Assembly: GCA_018222695.1 (NCBI GenBank)
Contig: JAAEZV010000032.1
Span: 1 to 11,546, forward strand
Reading direction: 5' to 3'
DNA length: 11,546 nucleotides
DNA from: Gammaproteobacteria bacterium
Lineage (GTDB): Bacteria; Pseudomonadota; Gammaproteobacteria; Pseudomonadales; Halieaceae
Part shown: positions 1 through 7,171 of the stretch, one piece after another
Layout of the letters: each line of letters begins with the position of its first letter
How positions within the stretch are numbered: position 1 is the first letter of the stretch
Program-made: the position numbers and the translations under genes
The notes under the pieces: generated by a model
Seen by the model: only the letters and a program-made list of their open reading frames with translations
What the model was told of the DNA's origin: nothing
Databases searched by the model: none

Positions 1-1188
1 GTCCTGTTCATGACGATCCCGGGGCTATCCCTTTTCTACGCGGGTTTGGTGAGAGTAAAAAATGTGCTGTCGGTGCTCATGCAATGTTTTGCGCTGACGG
101 CGCTGATGTCTGTCCTGTGGTTTGTCGTGGGTTACACGCTCGCGTTTGGCTCATCGGGAGTCGAGCAGGGCCCTTGGATCGGCGATTTGGGCAATCTGTT
201 TCTCGCGAAGGTGACGATGGACAGCATGAGCGGCTCGATCCCTGAGACGCTGTTTGTGATGTTTCAGTTAACCTTCGCGGTGATTACTCCGGCCCTCATC
301 GTTGGTGGCTTTGCTGAGCGCATGCGTTTTTCGGCCATGCTGATTTTCAGTTCTCTTTGGCTGGTCTTGGTGTATGCGCCGATCTGTCACTGGGTCTGGG
401 GCGGGGGCTGGCTGGGCGACATGGGCCTTCAGGACTTTGCCGGGGGTTCGGTTGTCCACATTACGGCCGGTGTCGCTGCCTTGATCGCGGCCACGTCAAT
501 GGGCGGGAGAAGGGGATTCGGCTCAACGGCCATGCCCCCTCATAATCTGACCATGACAGTGACCGGTGCAGGAATGCTGTGGGTAGGCTGGTTTGGTTTT
601 AATGCCGGGTCGGCGGTGGCAGCGGACAGCAGTGCCGCCATGGCGATGCTGGTGACCCATCTTTCCGCGGCATGCGGCTCCTTAGCCTGGATGACAATGG
701 AATGGCTTCGGCACGGGAAGCCCTCGGTACTGGGCATTGTGACCGGTATGGTGGCCGGACTCGGCACGATCACACCGGCTTCGGGTTCAGTGGGGCCGGC
801 GGGTGCTGTGGTGATTGGCCTCTCTGCAGGCGTCATCTGTTATTTCGCGACGATTACACTCAAGAATCGTCTAAATATTGACGATAGCCTCGATGTCTTC
901 CCGGTGCATGGAGTCGGCGGCATGCTTGGACTGTTCATGGCCGGTATTTTCTGTTCACCCGCTCTCGGGATCTTTAGCGGTAACGGTTTCTCTGATGGTG
1001 TGACCACAATCGGGGGTCAGTTAGGGATTCAGCTAACCGGTATCGCCGCGACCTTTGCTTACACCGCGATTGTGAGCTGGGTTTTGCTGCGCGCCGTGAA
1101 TGCCATCGTGTCGGTGCGGGTGGATCAGGAAGATGAAACGGCGGGTCTTGATATTGTTCTCCACGACGAGCGTGGTTACGACCTGTAA
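1..1188 (+). CDS. amt: Ammonium transporter, Amt/MEP/Rh family (5' end outside window)
   Basis: Inner-membrane channel that moves ammonium/ammonia into the cell. The reading frame is open from base 1 (V-L-F before the first ATG at 10), and the MTIPGLSLFYAGLVR segment is the end of the first helix in Amt proteins, so the true start lies upstream and an estimated few tens of residues are missing. Diagnostic Amt features are present: PICHWVWGGG, then DFAGGSVVH with the first pore histidine (codon 457-459), GWFGFNAGSA, and DVFPVHGVGG with the second pore histidine (codon 907-909). The C-terminal tail keeps the family pattern GLD...H.ER.Y, the cytoplasmic tail that in this family contacts GlnK/PII proteins. 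Any glnK would be expected upstream, outside the window. It is convergent with the ppx gene, only 12 bp away. Family assignment is certain; the exact subtype is not. Confidence 0.97.
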   Translation, partial: VLFMTIPGLSLFYAGLVRVKNVLSVLMQCFALTALMSVLWFVVGYTLAFGSSGVEQGPWIGDLGNLFLAKVTMDSMSGSIPETLFVMFQLTFAVITPALIVGGFAERMRFSAMLIFSSLWLVLVYAPICHWVWGGGWLGDMGLQDFAGGSVVHITAGVAALIAATSMGGRRGFGSTAMPPHNLTMTVTGAGMLWVGWFGFNAGSAVAADSSAAMAMLVTHLSAACGSLAWMTMEWLRHGKPSVLGIVTGMVAGLGTITPASGSVGPAGAVVIGLSAGVICYFATITLKNRLNIDDSLDVFPVHGVGGMLGLFMAGIFCSPALGIFSGNGFSDGVTTIGGQLGIQLTGIAATFAYTAIVSWVLLRAVNAIVSVRVDQEDETAGLDIVLHDERGYDL

Positions 1189-1200
1189 GACTGACGACCT

Positions 1201-2706
1201 TTAACCGGCGTTCAGCACCACCGATCCCCCCAGCCGCTCCATAGCTGGGGTGCTTTGTTCAATTTCCCATATGGTCAGCGGATGATCCGCTCCCCATTGT
1301 TCCGGAAAGGCCAACGTTAAGGTCTGTTCTTCCGCGGATACGCTTAAATCGGGCAGGGCTTCCAGAGCCTCGACGTGCTTCAGTATCACCGCGAGGCGGA
1401 GTAGCACCATCATTCTGGCCACCGTTTGGCGCTTTCGCTTTGAGATAGGGTCGAGCATCTCAGAGCGGACTTTTCCCCTCAGGCCGGCGATCAAAGCCGC
1501 CATAATGGCCTGATCCTGCTCGGCAAAGCCGGGTAGGTCAGTGTTCAATACCAGATAAGCGGAGTGTTGGGAGTAATTCTTCTGTGACACAGCCACGCCG
1601 ATCTCGTGCAGTGCGCCAGCCCACTCAAGCAGTTCGATATCGCTGGGTTCCAACTGCCAGGCTTCGCGCGTCGCTTCAGCGAGCAGCGCGACCCTATGCG
1701 TCACCAGATCGGCGATGGTCTGATCTACCGAGTAGCGTTGCTGCATAGCTGAAATGGTCCGCGTGCGCACATCTTCGTGGCTGAATCGACCAATCAGATC
1801 GTAGATCACGCCCTCCCTAAGTGCGCCGGTTGAGGTGCGCATCAGTGGAATCTGCAATCCGTCAAAGATGCCCATCGTGATCGCGAGACCCGCGGTGACA
1901 ACACTTTTACGCGACTCGCTGAGACCTTCCAAGTTGATCTCATCGATGTGGGAGAAAGTGAGTAGCTGTTTTTTCAGCTCGCCCAGTGCTGCCCGATCAA
2001 TACCCTCCTCGCGATGTCCCTCGGTCGTGATCAGTGTCTCAATGGCGCGCAGTGTGCCAGATGACCCCACTGCCTCTTTCCAGGATCCGCTGTGGTAGTT
2101 GCGGCGAATATGTGAGACCTCGATGCGCGCCCGGTGATAGGCCGCGTCGAAACGCTCCTTGGTGATCTTGCCGTCGGGAAAGAACGCCTCACCGTAGGAG
2201 ACGCAGCCCATTTGCAGGCTCTCAAGGCGCAGGGGCTCGAATCGTTCACCGAGAATAAACTCTGTGCTGCCGCCGCCGATATCCACCACCAATCGAGTGT
2301 CCTCATCGTCGGAGAGCGTGTGGGCGACGCCGAGATAAATGAGACGGGCCTCCTCTCGGCCATAGATGACATCGATCGGTGCGCCGAGGATCTGCTCCGC
2401 GGGTTCGATAAAGTCCTGCCGATTTTTAGCGCGTCGCAGCGCGTTGGTGCCAACAATACGCAGTTTGGCGGGTGCGGTGCTGTCGATCAGCTGCTTGAAT
2501 CGCTCAAGGCAGGCCAGTCCGCGGTCTATCGCGCCGGGGGTCAGCATCGCGGTGCTGGACGTCTCACCCAGCTGCACTTTCTCGGCTAATGCCTGAACCG
2601 GCCGTAACTCTCCGAAATCAGACTTGGCGATCATCAGGTGAAATGAATTGCTCCCGAGATCAATGGCGGCGAGCAATGCGTCGGGGGTGTCTTGGGTGTC
2701 ACTCAT
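1201..2706 (-). CDS. ppx: Exopolyphosphatase, Ppx/GppA family
   Basis: Cytoplasmic enzyme that removes terminal phosphates from inorganic polyphosphate; GppA relatives also hydrolyse pppGpp. At 501 residues it has the full length of the two-part enterobacterial enzymes (about 490-515). The N-terminal actin-like ATPase fold shows DLGSNSFH (16-23), GREEA (116-120) whose second Glu, E119, matches the catalytic Glu of E. coli Ppx, DIGGGSTEF (142-150) and GSSGT (214-218). GALREGVIYDL (294-304) ends the phosphatase core. A C-terminal HD-like helical region follows, with LHEIG (366-370) and HSAYLVLNTDLPGF. The segment FEP..LES..MGCVS fits Ppx, but Ppx and GppA cannot be cleanly separated by eye. It starts with ATG and has no good Shine-Dalgarno at normal spacing. 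It lies 66 nt after alr on the same strand, so it may be the last gene of the operon or have its own promoter. Confidence 0.93.
   Translation of the reverse strand: MSDTQDTPDALLAAIDLGSNSFHLMIAKSDFGELRPVQALAEKVQLGETSSTAMLTPGAIDRGLACLERFKQLIDSTAPAKLRIVGTNALRRAKNRQDFIEPAEQILGAPIDVIYGREEARLIYLGVAHTLSDDEDTRLVVDIGGGSTEFILGERFEPLRLESLQMGCVSYGEAFFPDGKITKERFDAAYHRARIEVSHIRRNYHSGSWKEAVGSSGTLRAIETLITTEGHREEGIDRAALGELKKQLLTFSHIDEINLEGLSESRKSVVTAGLAITMGIFDGLQIPLMRTSTGALREGVIYDLIGRFSHEDVRTRTISAMQQRYSVDQTIADLVTHRVALLAEATREAWQLEPSDIELLEWAGALHEIGVAVSQKNYSQHSAYLVLNTDLPGFAEQDQAIMAALIAGLRGKVRSEMLDPISKRKRQTVARMMVLLRLAVILKHVEALEALPDLSVSAEEQTLTLAFPEQWGADHPLTIWEIEQSTPAMERLGGSVVLNAG
1228..1260 (+). terminator. Candidate intrinsic terminator for amt
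   Basis: A GC-rich inverted repeat, CCCCAGC (1228-1234) and GCTGGGG (1244-1250), forms a perfect 7-bp stem with a 9-nt loop. It is followed by TGCTTTGTTC, a modest T-rich tract on the plus strand. A competing pairing AGCACC (1214-1219) with GGTGCT (1249-1254) also exists. It lies 40 nt after the amt stop codon and inside the 3' end of the oppositely oriented ppx gene, so it would end amt transcripts within antisense ppx sequence. The T tract is interrupted, so this is a candidate only. Confidence 0.33.
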
Positions 2707-2772
2707 GACAGAGCTGAATCCTCATGGATGAGCACTGCGGGCCTGCACAGGTTGTGCCAAGGCTGCCATCTC
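2707..2772 (-). other. Gap between alr and ppx with a small perfect hairpin
   Basis: This 66-nt spacer is the only real gap in the minus-strand cluster. It contains GCACA (2745-2749) and TGTGC (2753-2757), a 5-bp stem with a 3-nt loop. There is no T-run after it on the minus strand, so it does not look like a terminator. A TTGGCA sequence resembling a -35 box is present, but no -10 box lies at the proper distance. Read-through from alr into ppx is therefore the simplest reading. Confidence 0.3.
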
Positions 2773-3837
2773 TCATGTGTGATAGACGCGGGTTGCTCTC
2801 GGGGTCAGGCGGGCCATCAGCTCATAGCCGATGGTGCCGCTGTGCGCCGCGACGTCATCGATCGTCGGCTGATCACCCCAAAGAATCGCCAGTCCGCCCA
2901 AGCTGACGTCCGAGCAGTCCGTCACATCGACTGTCACCATATCCATGGAGACCCGGCCCACCAATGGAGCGATCTCGCCGTTGATCCCGACGGGTGTTCC
3001 GTCAGCCGCTCCCCAGGGGTAGCCGTCACCGTATCCCACGGGCAATGTGGCGATCACGCTGTCGCGCTGGGCAGTCCAGCGACCTCCATAACCCACGGAC
3101 TCGCCGGTGAGTACGTCGCGCAGAGCGATAACCGAGCTGGAGAGTCTCATTGCAGGGCGAAGCGGCACAGCGTTCTGCAGTCCTTTGATTTGTCCCCCAT
3201 ACAGCGCGTAACCCACGCGCACCCAGTCGCTGGGCCCCGACAATGCATGCTGCGTGGCCGCTGAGTTGTGAAGACTGGTGTTGCTCCGGTCGCGGACCGT
3301 TTCCTCCCAAGTTCGGAGTTGTGCTCGGGTGAGTGCGTCGTTCGGTTCCTCGGCCGACGCTAGATGGGACATCGCCGTGACCTCACCAATGCCATACGAG
3401 AGCAGGGCGTCGTGAATGTCAGCGTACCGCTCGACTGCAAAGCCTAGCCGATGCATGCCGGTATCGAGTTTGATCCATGCCTGAGAAAGTTCTGCTCCCA
3501 GCGTTTTGCACCACTCGAGTTGCTCGTCGGAGTGAATGACTGGCCAAAAGTCGAGTTTTCCGGCCAAAGCAAGGTCGCTGGCAGTGTGGGGCCCCTCTAG
3601 AATCAGTATCGGGGCACTGACCCCCGCCTCGCGGAGCGCGACGGCCTCTTCAGTAAACGCGACCGCGAGGGCATCTACCATGGGCTCAATATGTTGCGCG
3701 ACCCGGACAGCGCCATGGCCGTATGCGTCGGCTTTCACCACGGCCATGAAGCGATGCGCCGCCAGTGGCGCCCGAAGGGTGTGAATGTTCTCGCTGATGG
3801 CGGCGAGATCGATGTGCACTGCCGTTGTGCGTGACAT
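2773..3837 (-). CDS. alr: Alanine racemase
   Basis: PLP-dependent cytoplasmic enzyme interconverting L- and D-alanine, normally to feed D-Ala-D-Ala synthesis for peptidoglycan. At 354 residues it is the usual family length. Catalytic elements are intact: the PLP lysine K35 in VVKADAYGHG (33-42), the substrate-binding region KLDTGMHRLG (123-132), and the catalytic tyrosine Y250 in SVGYGGRW. VGYGDGYPW, VGRVSMDMVTVDVTD and the C-terminal GTIGYEL...RVY complete the signature. The ATG shares one base with the dat stop codon (TGATG), so translation is probably coupled. Bacterial alr genes are often biosynthetic singletons or catabolic partners of D-amino-acid oxidation; here the neighbours (D-amino-acid transaminase, D-glutamate cyclase halves, oxoprolinase) suggest a D-amino-acid interconversion role. 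Whether the genome has a second alr cannot be seen. Confidence 0.96.
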   Translation of the reverse strand: MSRTTAVHIDLAAISENIHTLRAPLAAHRFMAVVKADAYGHGAVRVAQHIEPMVDALAVAFTEEAVALREAGVSAPILILEGPHTASDLALAGKLDFWPVIHSDEQLEWCKTLGAELSQAWIKLDTGMHRLGFAVERYADIHDALLSYGIGEVTAMSHLASAEEPNDALTRAQLRTWEETVRDRSNTSLHNSAATQHALSGPSDWVRVGYALYGGQIKGLQNAVPLRPAMRLSSSVIALRDVLTGESVGYGGRWTAQRDSVIATLPVGYGDGYPWGAADGTPVGINGEIAPLVGRVSMDMVTVDVTDCSDVSLGGLAILWGDQPTIDDVAAHSGTIGYELMARLTPRATRVYHT

Positions 3838-4697
3838 CAGGGGCTGCTGAAACGGTGTTGCTGAAAGAGTTTTTGTGCTGCCGACCAGCGGGCGCCCGGG
3901 CGCCCTTCATTGACTGGCTTGCCATCCACAGAGACGACAGGAGCCAGCTCCTTGGTAGAGGAGCTCAGCCAAATTTCCGACGCGCTGAGGACCTCGTCGC
4001 GGCTCACTGGGCGGATCTCGACTGACCAGTCTGTATGTGTCTCGAGCAGCTCAAGGCACTGGCGTCGAGTAACTCCCGGTAGTTTCTGATGATCGAGTTC
4101 GGGGGTCAGGATCTTGTCGCCGCATACAACAAACACATTGCAGGCCGCGGCTTCGGTAAGCTCATCCTGCTCGTTGAATAGCAGTACTTCCTCAGCGTCC
4201 TCTTCAACAGCCTCCATCATATGCAGAACGTTGCCAAGCAGGGCGGTCGATTTGATGTGACAGCGTCCCCAGCGTTGGTCCCGTCGGGTCACGGCGCGAA
4301 AGCACGAGGCAGTCTCGGGTGATCCGTCGGAGGGCGGGCTGATGTCAAAGGCATAAGCGAAGATCGTCGGGAGCGGATGCTCGGGAAAGGCGTGCTGGCG
4401 CTTTGCTACCACCCCGCGGGTTATTTGCAGATATATCCCCAAATTACCGGCTCCATTCCGAGCAACGACTTCGCTGAGGATGCTGGTCAATTGTGCGTCA
4501 GACTGCGGCGGCGACAAGGCGATACCCTCCAGCGACTGGTGGAGGCGCTCAAGATGATATTGCAAGGCCACCATGTTGCCGTCGTAGCAGGGAATGACCT
4601 CGTAGACGCCGTCGCCGAACAAAAACCCGCGATCCATCGGTGAGATGCGAACGTCGGCGAGCGGTGCATAGTCACCGTTGAGGTAAGCGATGGTCAT
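3837..4697 (-). CDS. dat: D-amino-acid transaminase (class IV aminotransferase)
   Basis: PLP enzyme of fold type IV that transfers amino groups between D-amino acids and 2-oxo acids, classically D-Ala + 2-oxoglutarate giving pyruvate + D-Glu. The 286-residue length matches the family. DRGFLFGDGVYEV (22-34) carries the YEV motif of D-specific members. R100-Q-H102 in KRQHAFPE corresponds to the R-x-H carboxylate trap (R98, H100) of the Bacillus D-amino-acid transaminase. CHIKSTALLGN contains the Schiff-base lysine K149, and ELTEAAACNVF holds the conserved Glu, E182. These features favour D-amino-acid transaminase over branched-chain transaminase or aminodeoxychorismate lyase. It has the best Shine-Dalgarno in the cluster: AGGAG at 4705-4709, 7 nt before the ATG. 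It overlaps the upstream DUF4392 gene by ATGA and alr by one base. Substrate range is inferred from motifs only. Confidence 0.92.
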   Translation of the reverse strand: MTIAYLNGDYAPLADVRISPMDRGFLFGDGVYEVIPCYDGNMVALQYHLERLHQSLEGIALSPPQSDAQLTSILSEVVARNGAGNLGIYLQITRGVVAKRQHAFPEHPLPTIFAYAFDISPPSDGSPETASCFRAVTRRDQRWGRCHIKSTALLGNVLHMMEAVEEDAEEVLLFNEQDELTEAAACNVFVVCGDKILTPELDHQKLPGVTRRQCLELLETHTDWSVEIRPVSRDEVLSASEIWLSSSTKELAPVVSVDGKPVNEGRPGARWSAAQKLFQQHRFSSP

Positions 4698-5554
4698 GCC
4701 CGAACTCCTGAGGTCAGCGCGTTGTGAACCGCTTGCATAAGACGCTCACCCTCTTCGGCGTGAAAGCCGTCCTCGGTGGGTGTCGCGTCACCCGTCACGC
4801 CATCAATCGCGCCGCGAGCCACCAGATATTCCAGATCTTCCTGAATGTGATGCTCAGTACTGGCTTTCGGGTCTGTGAGCCAGCGAGTGACGGCGCAAAG
4901 CGTATAGGCCGCCCAGTTGGAAACGTCCGCCACCACCAATTCGTCACAGGTGCTTACGGCAGGCTGAATATTCAGCTTCGACAGGCTGTCTAGCACGTTT
5001 CCCATCCCCAATTCGTTGCCGCCGTCCCCAATGGCAATGGTAGGGCAGTTGGCCTTTACAAGGTAGGGCTCAGCGCCGCCGCATCGCGCGGTAATGTCGT
5101 GGCCGGCCATGTTGTAACAGCGCCCGTCCGCGGCGCTGCCTGGTCGTTCTATGCTGATGAAAAGCTCCGGGGGGTGTGCCCCGTAAAGCATGTCTGCCGC
5201 GGCTCCAGCACTGGCAGCGTCGTCTCTCGAATTTGGCAATGACAGGCAGTTGAAATCGTTCCGGAGTGCTTCCACGACCTGCGTATCGGAGAGGATGACG
5301 GGGTCACTGCCGAGGTGCTGGCATAGGCGGTAAAGCGCCATGGCTCCGGCCGGCCCATCGGTTTCAAAAGAATCTCCCACCGGAAAACCTGTCAGGATGT
5401 AGACCCGGCCGGAGCTCGCGCTGATCCGTTGCGCGGCGCGCAGCAGATAGCCTGGCGCCAACTGCTCGCGCACATCTGCCATACCCCGATGATTGCGGGC
5501 GACCAGCATCGCCTCAATGCGGTCAGAGAGGGTTGTGGCGTCAGTGCCTGTCAC
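4694..5554 (-). CDS. DUF4392 protein, D-glutamate cyclase C-terminal-type domain
   Basis: This protein corresponds to the C-terminal half of mammalian DGLUCY (C14orf159), the mitochondrial enzyme that converts D-glutamate to 5-oxo-D-proline. Visible family signatures are TGFPVG (55-60), ETDGP (64-68), IERPG (135-139) followed by AADG (141-144), IGDGGNELGMG (175-185) and VSNW (211-214), all in the same order as in DGLUCY. The tail includes GVTGDATP and a Phe-His-Ala-Glu segment resembling the DGLUCY end. No signal peptide or membrane helix is seen. It begins with GTG (5554), has GGAG 10 nt upstream, and overlaps the end of pxpC by 14 nt. Its expected partner, a DUF1445 protein, is encoded at the head of the same operon. 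In this bacterium the activity is inferred; whether this domain is active alone is unknown. Confidence 0.88.
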   Translation of the reverse strand: MTGTDATTLSDRIEAMLVARNHRGMADVREQLAPGYLLRAAQRISASSGRVYILTGFPVGDSFETDGPAGAMALYRLCQHLGSDPVILSDTQVVEALRNDFNCLSLPNSRDDAASAGAAADMLYGAHPPELFISIERPGSAADGRCYNMAGHDITARCGGAEPYLVKANCPTIAIGDGGNELGMGNVLDSLSKLNIQPAVSTCDELVVADVSNWAAYTLCAVTRWLTDPKASTEHHIQEDLEYLVARGAIDGVTGDATPTEDGFHAEEGERLMQAVHNALTSGVRA

Positions 5555-6476
5555 GCAAACGTGTCTCCAGATAGTGCCGCTCCAGCCAGCCTATGCGGTC
5601 TGCCTCTTCAGGACTGCACGCGGCAAAGCGTACCCGCTGCCCGGGTCGCGATTGAGCGAGCCGCAGGCAATCACTGCTGATCACGGCTCCCGGCTTAGGA
5701 TAGCCTCCGACCGTTTGCCGGTCGTTTAGCAGGATGATGGGGTTGCCGTCAGGGGGCACCTGAATCGCGCCATAACAGGTTGCCTCCGAGTACAGCGCGG
5801 CGATACCTGAGTGTAGACGTTCGCCGTTAAGCATGACGCCCATCCGATTAGCCTTGGCCGTGACAGTAAATTCTTCTGCAAGCAGGCTTCTGATGGCTTC
5901 ATCAGCGAAATCGTCGAACTGAAAGCCGGCTACGAATCGAAGCTCCAACACTGTTGTCGGGTTTTTGATGGTCAGTTGAGGATCCGACGCGCATACTGAT
6001 TTATCGGGCGCGCCAAGCGGGACGATGTCACCGTCTTTTAGAAAGCCGCCATCCAGACCCCCAATGCCCTCCCGCGGGGAGGTGCTGCGGCTGTCTAGTT
6101 GCGGTGTCGTCATGATGCCGCCGGATAGATGCAGATAACTATAAATTCCTTCGTGGGTAGCTTTGACCTCTAATGTCTGGCCGGCCTTGATGTGGTGCAC
6201 GCCCTCTGATCTACAGGCCTGTTGATTGATGCGGAGTTGTACTGGCGCGCCGGTTACCACCACGTCATGGGCCTCGGTCAATGTTGCAGCGAAGTCCGCG
6301 TAAGCCATTTCAATTGCTGCTTCGTCATGTCGGTGGCCGAGTTGATGCTGACCACTCATGAGTGCGGGTCGGTCCATAGCGCCTGAGGGCGGAATGCCAA
6401 GACTCAAGGTCCCGACTCGCCCGCTATCCTGTACGCTACTGGCGATGCCGGCTTTATGGATTTGCAAGCCGTTCAC
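5541..6476 (-). CDS. pxpC: 5-oxoprolinase subunit C (KipA / AHS2 family)
   Basis: One of three subunits of the bacterial ATP-dependent 5-oxoprolinase PxpABC, which opens 5-oxoproline (pyroglutamate) to glutamate in the cytoplasm. Members are often mislabelled as biotin-dependent carboxylase or urea amidolyase parts because they share the AHS2 domain. At 311 residues it has the usual length. Family signatures are SVQDSGR (14-20), GIPPSGAMD (27-35), VTGAP (74-78), YLHLSGGI (114-121), SRST (129-132) and the GG..GG.L.DGD segment (139-150). Further on come EATCYGAIQVPPDGNPI and LLNDRQTVGGYPKPG. It starts with GTG; the N-terminal spacing to the VQD motif matches relatives, and the GTGA overlap with the pxpB stop implies translational coupling. 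It also overlaps the DUF4392 gene by 14 nt. Confidence 0.95.
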   Translation of the reverse strand: MNGLQIHKAGIASSVQDSGRVGTLSLGIPPSGAMDRPALMSGQHQLGHRHDEAAIEMAYADFAATLTEAHDVVVTGAPVQLRINQQACRSEGVHHIKAGQTLEVKATHEGIYSYLHLSGGIMTTPQLDSRSTSPREGIGGLDGGFLKDGDIVPLGAPDKSVCASDPQLTIKNPTTVLELRFVAGFQFDDFADEAIRSLLAEEFTVTAKANRMGVMLNGERLHSGIAALYSEATCYGAIQVPPDGNPIILLNDRQTVGGYPKPGAVISSDCLRLAQSRPGQRVRFAACSPEEADRIGWLERHYLETRLRDRH

Positions 6477-7171
6477 GCAATCACACCCCCCAGCGCGCGG
6501 AAATCCGCCTCGTTGATGGGCTCGAAACGAACGGTGGCGCCGACGCTGAGTCGAGCGGGCGGCGTAATGCCCAGGTTAAAGAGTGGCTCAGGGCAGGCGC
6601 CGATAAGTCGCCATCCCCCGGGGGATTCGCAGGGATAGACCGCGGTCTGCGCATCCGCAATGGCGACCGCCCCAGCGGGAACTTTCGCTCGGGGTGTGTC
6701 GAGTCTCGGGGTTCGGAGCGCCGCGGGCAGGGTGCCGAGGTAGCAAAATCCCGGCGCAAATCCGGTGGCGTAAGCGAAGTAGGTGGCATCACTGTGCAGG
6801 GCGATTACGTTGTCGATGCTCAGGCTTCGGTCATCGGCGAGCCACTCGAGGTCGGGCGCAACGCTGGGGTGGTATAGAACGGGCAGTACGACATCGGCCG
6901 CTGAATGCTCAGGGTCAGAGTCGTCCGTCAAAGCGATGACCTCGGCTTGCTCTCTTAGCCATGCCTCGGTGCGGTCTCTTTCCAGAGCCGAGGCCGAGAA
7001 AAAAAGGGTGAGGGTGGTGTAGCCGATGACGCTATCCGTCAACGTCGAGCCAAAACGCTGGTTGGCCTGGGTTTCTATTTTGAGGAGCGCCCTGGTGAGC
7101 GCAGGCTGTGGGGGCCCGGTGAAAACAAGGCGCATTGCCGCTTCACCCGCCGGGCCCAGCTCAAAGTCCAT
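6473..7171 (-). CDS. pxpB: 5-oxoprolinase subunit B (KipI / AHS1 family)
   Basis: Second subunit of the PxpABC 5-oxoprolinase; in Bacillus the homologue KipI is also known as an inhibitor of the sporulation kinase KinA, a role not expected here. At 232 residues it is standard length. The C-terminal cyclophilin-like AHS1 domain is clear: LPVLYHPSVAPDL (96-108), LSIDNVIALHS, GFAPGF (137-142) and YLG (144-146), VPAGAVAIADAQTAVYP (164-180), ESPGGWRLIG (182-191). The N-terminal region is less conserved, as in relatives. Its ATG follows the pxpA stop with no spacer, and its stop overlaps the pxpC GTG by 4 nt, so A-B-C are translated in series. No strong Shine-Dalgarno precedes it, which supports coupling to pxpA. 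Confidence 0.95.
   Translation of the reverse strand: MDFELGPAGEAAMRLVFTGPPQPALTRALLKIETQANQRFGSTLTDSVIGYTTLTLFFSASALERDRTEAWLREQAEVIALTDDSDPEHSAADVVLPVLYHPSVAPDLEWLADDRSLSIDNVIALHSDATYFAYATGFAPGFCYLGTLPAALRTPRLDTPRAKVPAGAVAIADAQTAVYPCESPGGWRLIGACPEPLFNLGITPPARLSVGATVRFEPINEADFRALGGVIA

Noticed and set aside
1161..1175. CCACG/CGTGG hairpin at the end of amt as a terminator for the minus-strand operon
   Set aside because: Only 5 bp of stem and no T-run follows on the minus strand; it is better explained by amt codons.
1178..1200. Direct repeat ACGACCT at 1178-1184 and 1194-1200
   Set aside because: A 7-bp repeat at this spacing is expected by chance, and one copy lies in amt coding sequence.
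2134..2589. A 151-codon plus-strand open frame opposite ppx
   Set aside because: Antisense to the catalytic core of ppx, with no start signal or family resemblance.
2703..2729. A possible 8-codon leader ORF overlapping the ppx start on the minus strand (MRIQLCHE, stop within ATGAGTGA)
   Set aside because: Too short to separate from chance, no Shine-Dalgarno or attenuator-like codon run, and no supporting conservation available.
2692..3264. A 190-codon plus-strand open frame opposite alr
   Set aside because: It lies wholly antisense to well-conserved alr codons and the alr-ppx gap, shows no recognisable domain, and is Cys/His/Arg-rich as expected of a shadow frame in GC-rich DNA.
3837..4697. 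Branched-chain aminotransferase or aminodeoxychorismate lyase identity
   Set aside because: The YEV motif and the R-x-H motif at 100-102 fit D-amino-acid transaminase better, and the operon context agrees.
5541..7171. Annotation of pxpB/pxpC as urea amidolyase or biotin-dependent carboxylase subunits
   Set aside because: AHS1/AHS2 domains are shared with urea amidolyase, but the adjacent LamB/YcsF gene and the absence of biotin carboxylase or amidase domains identify the PxpABC 5-oxoprolinase set.
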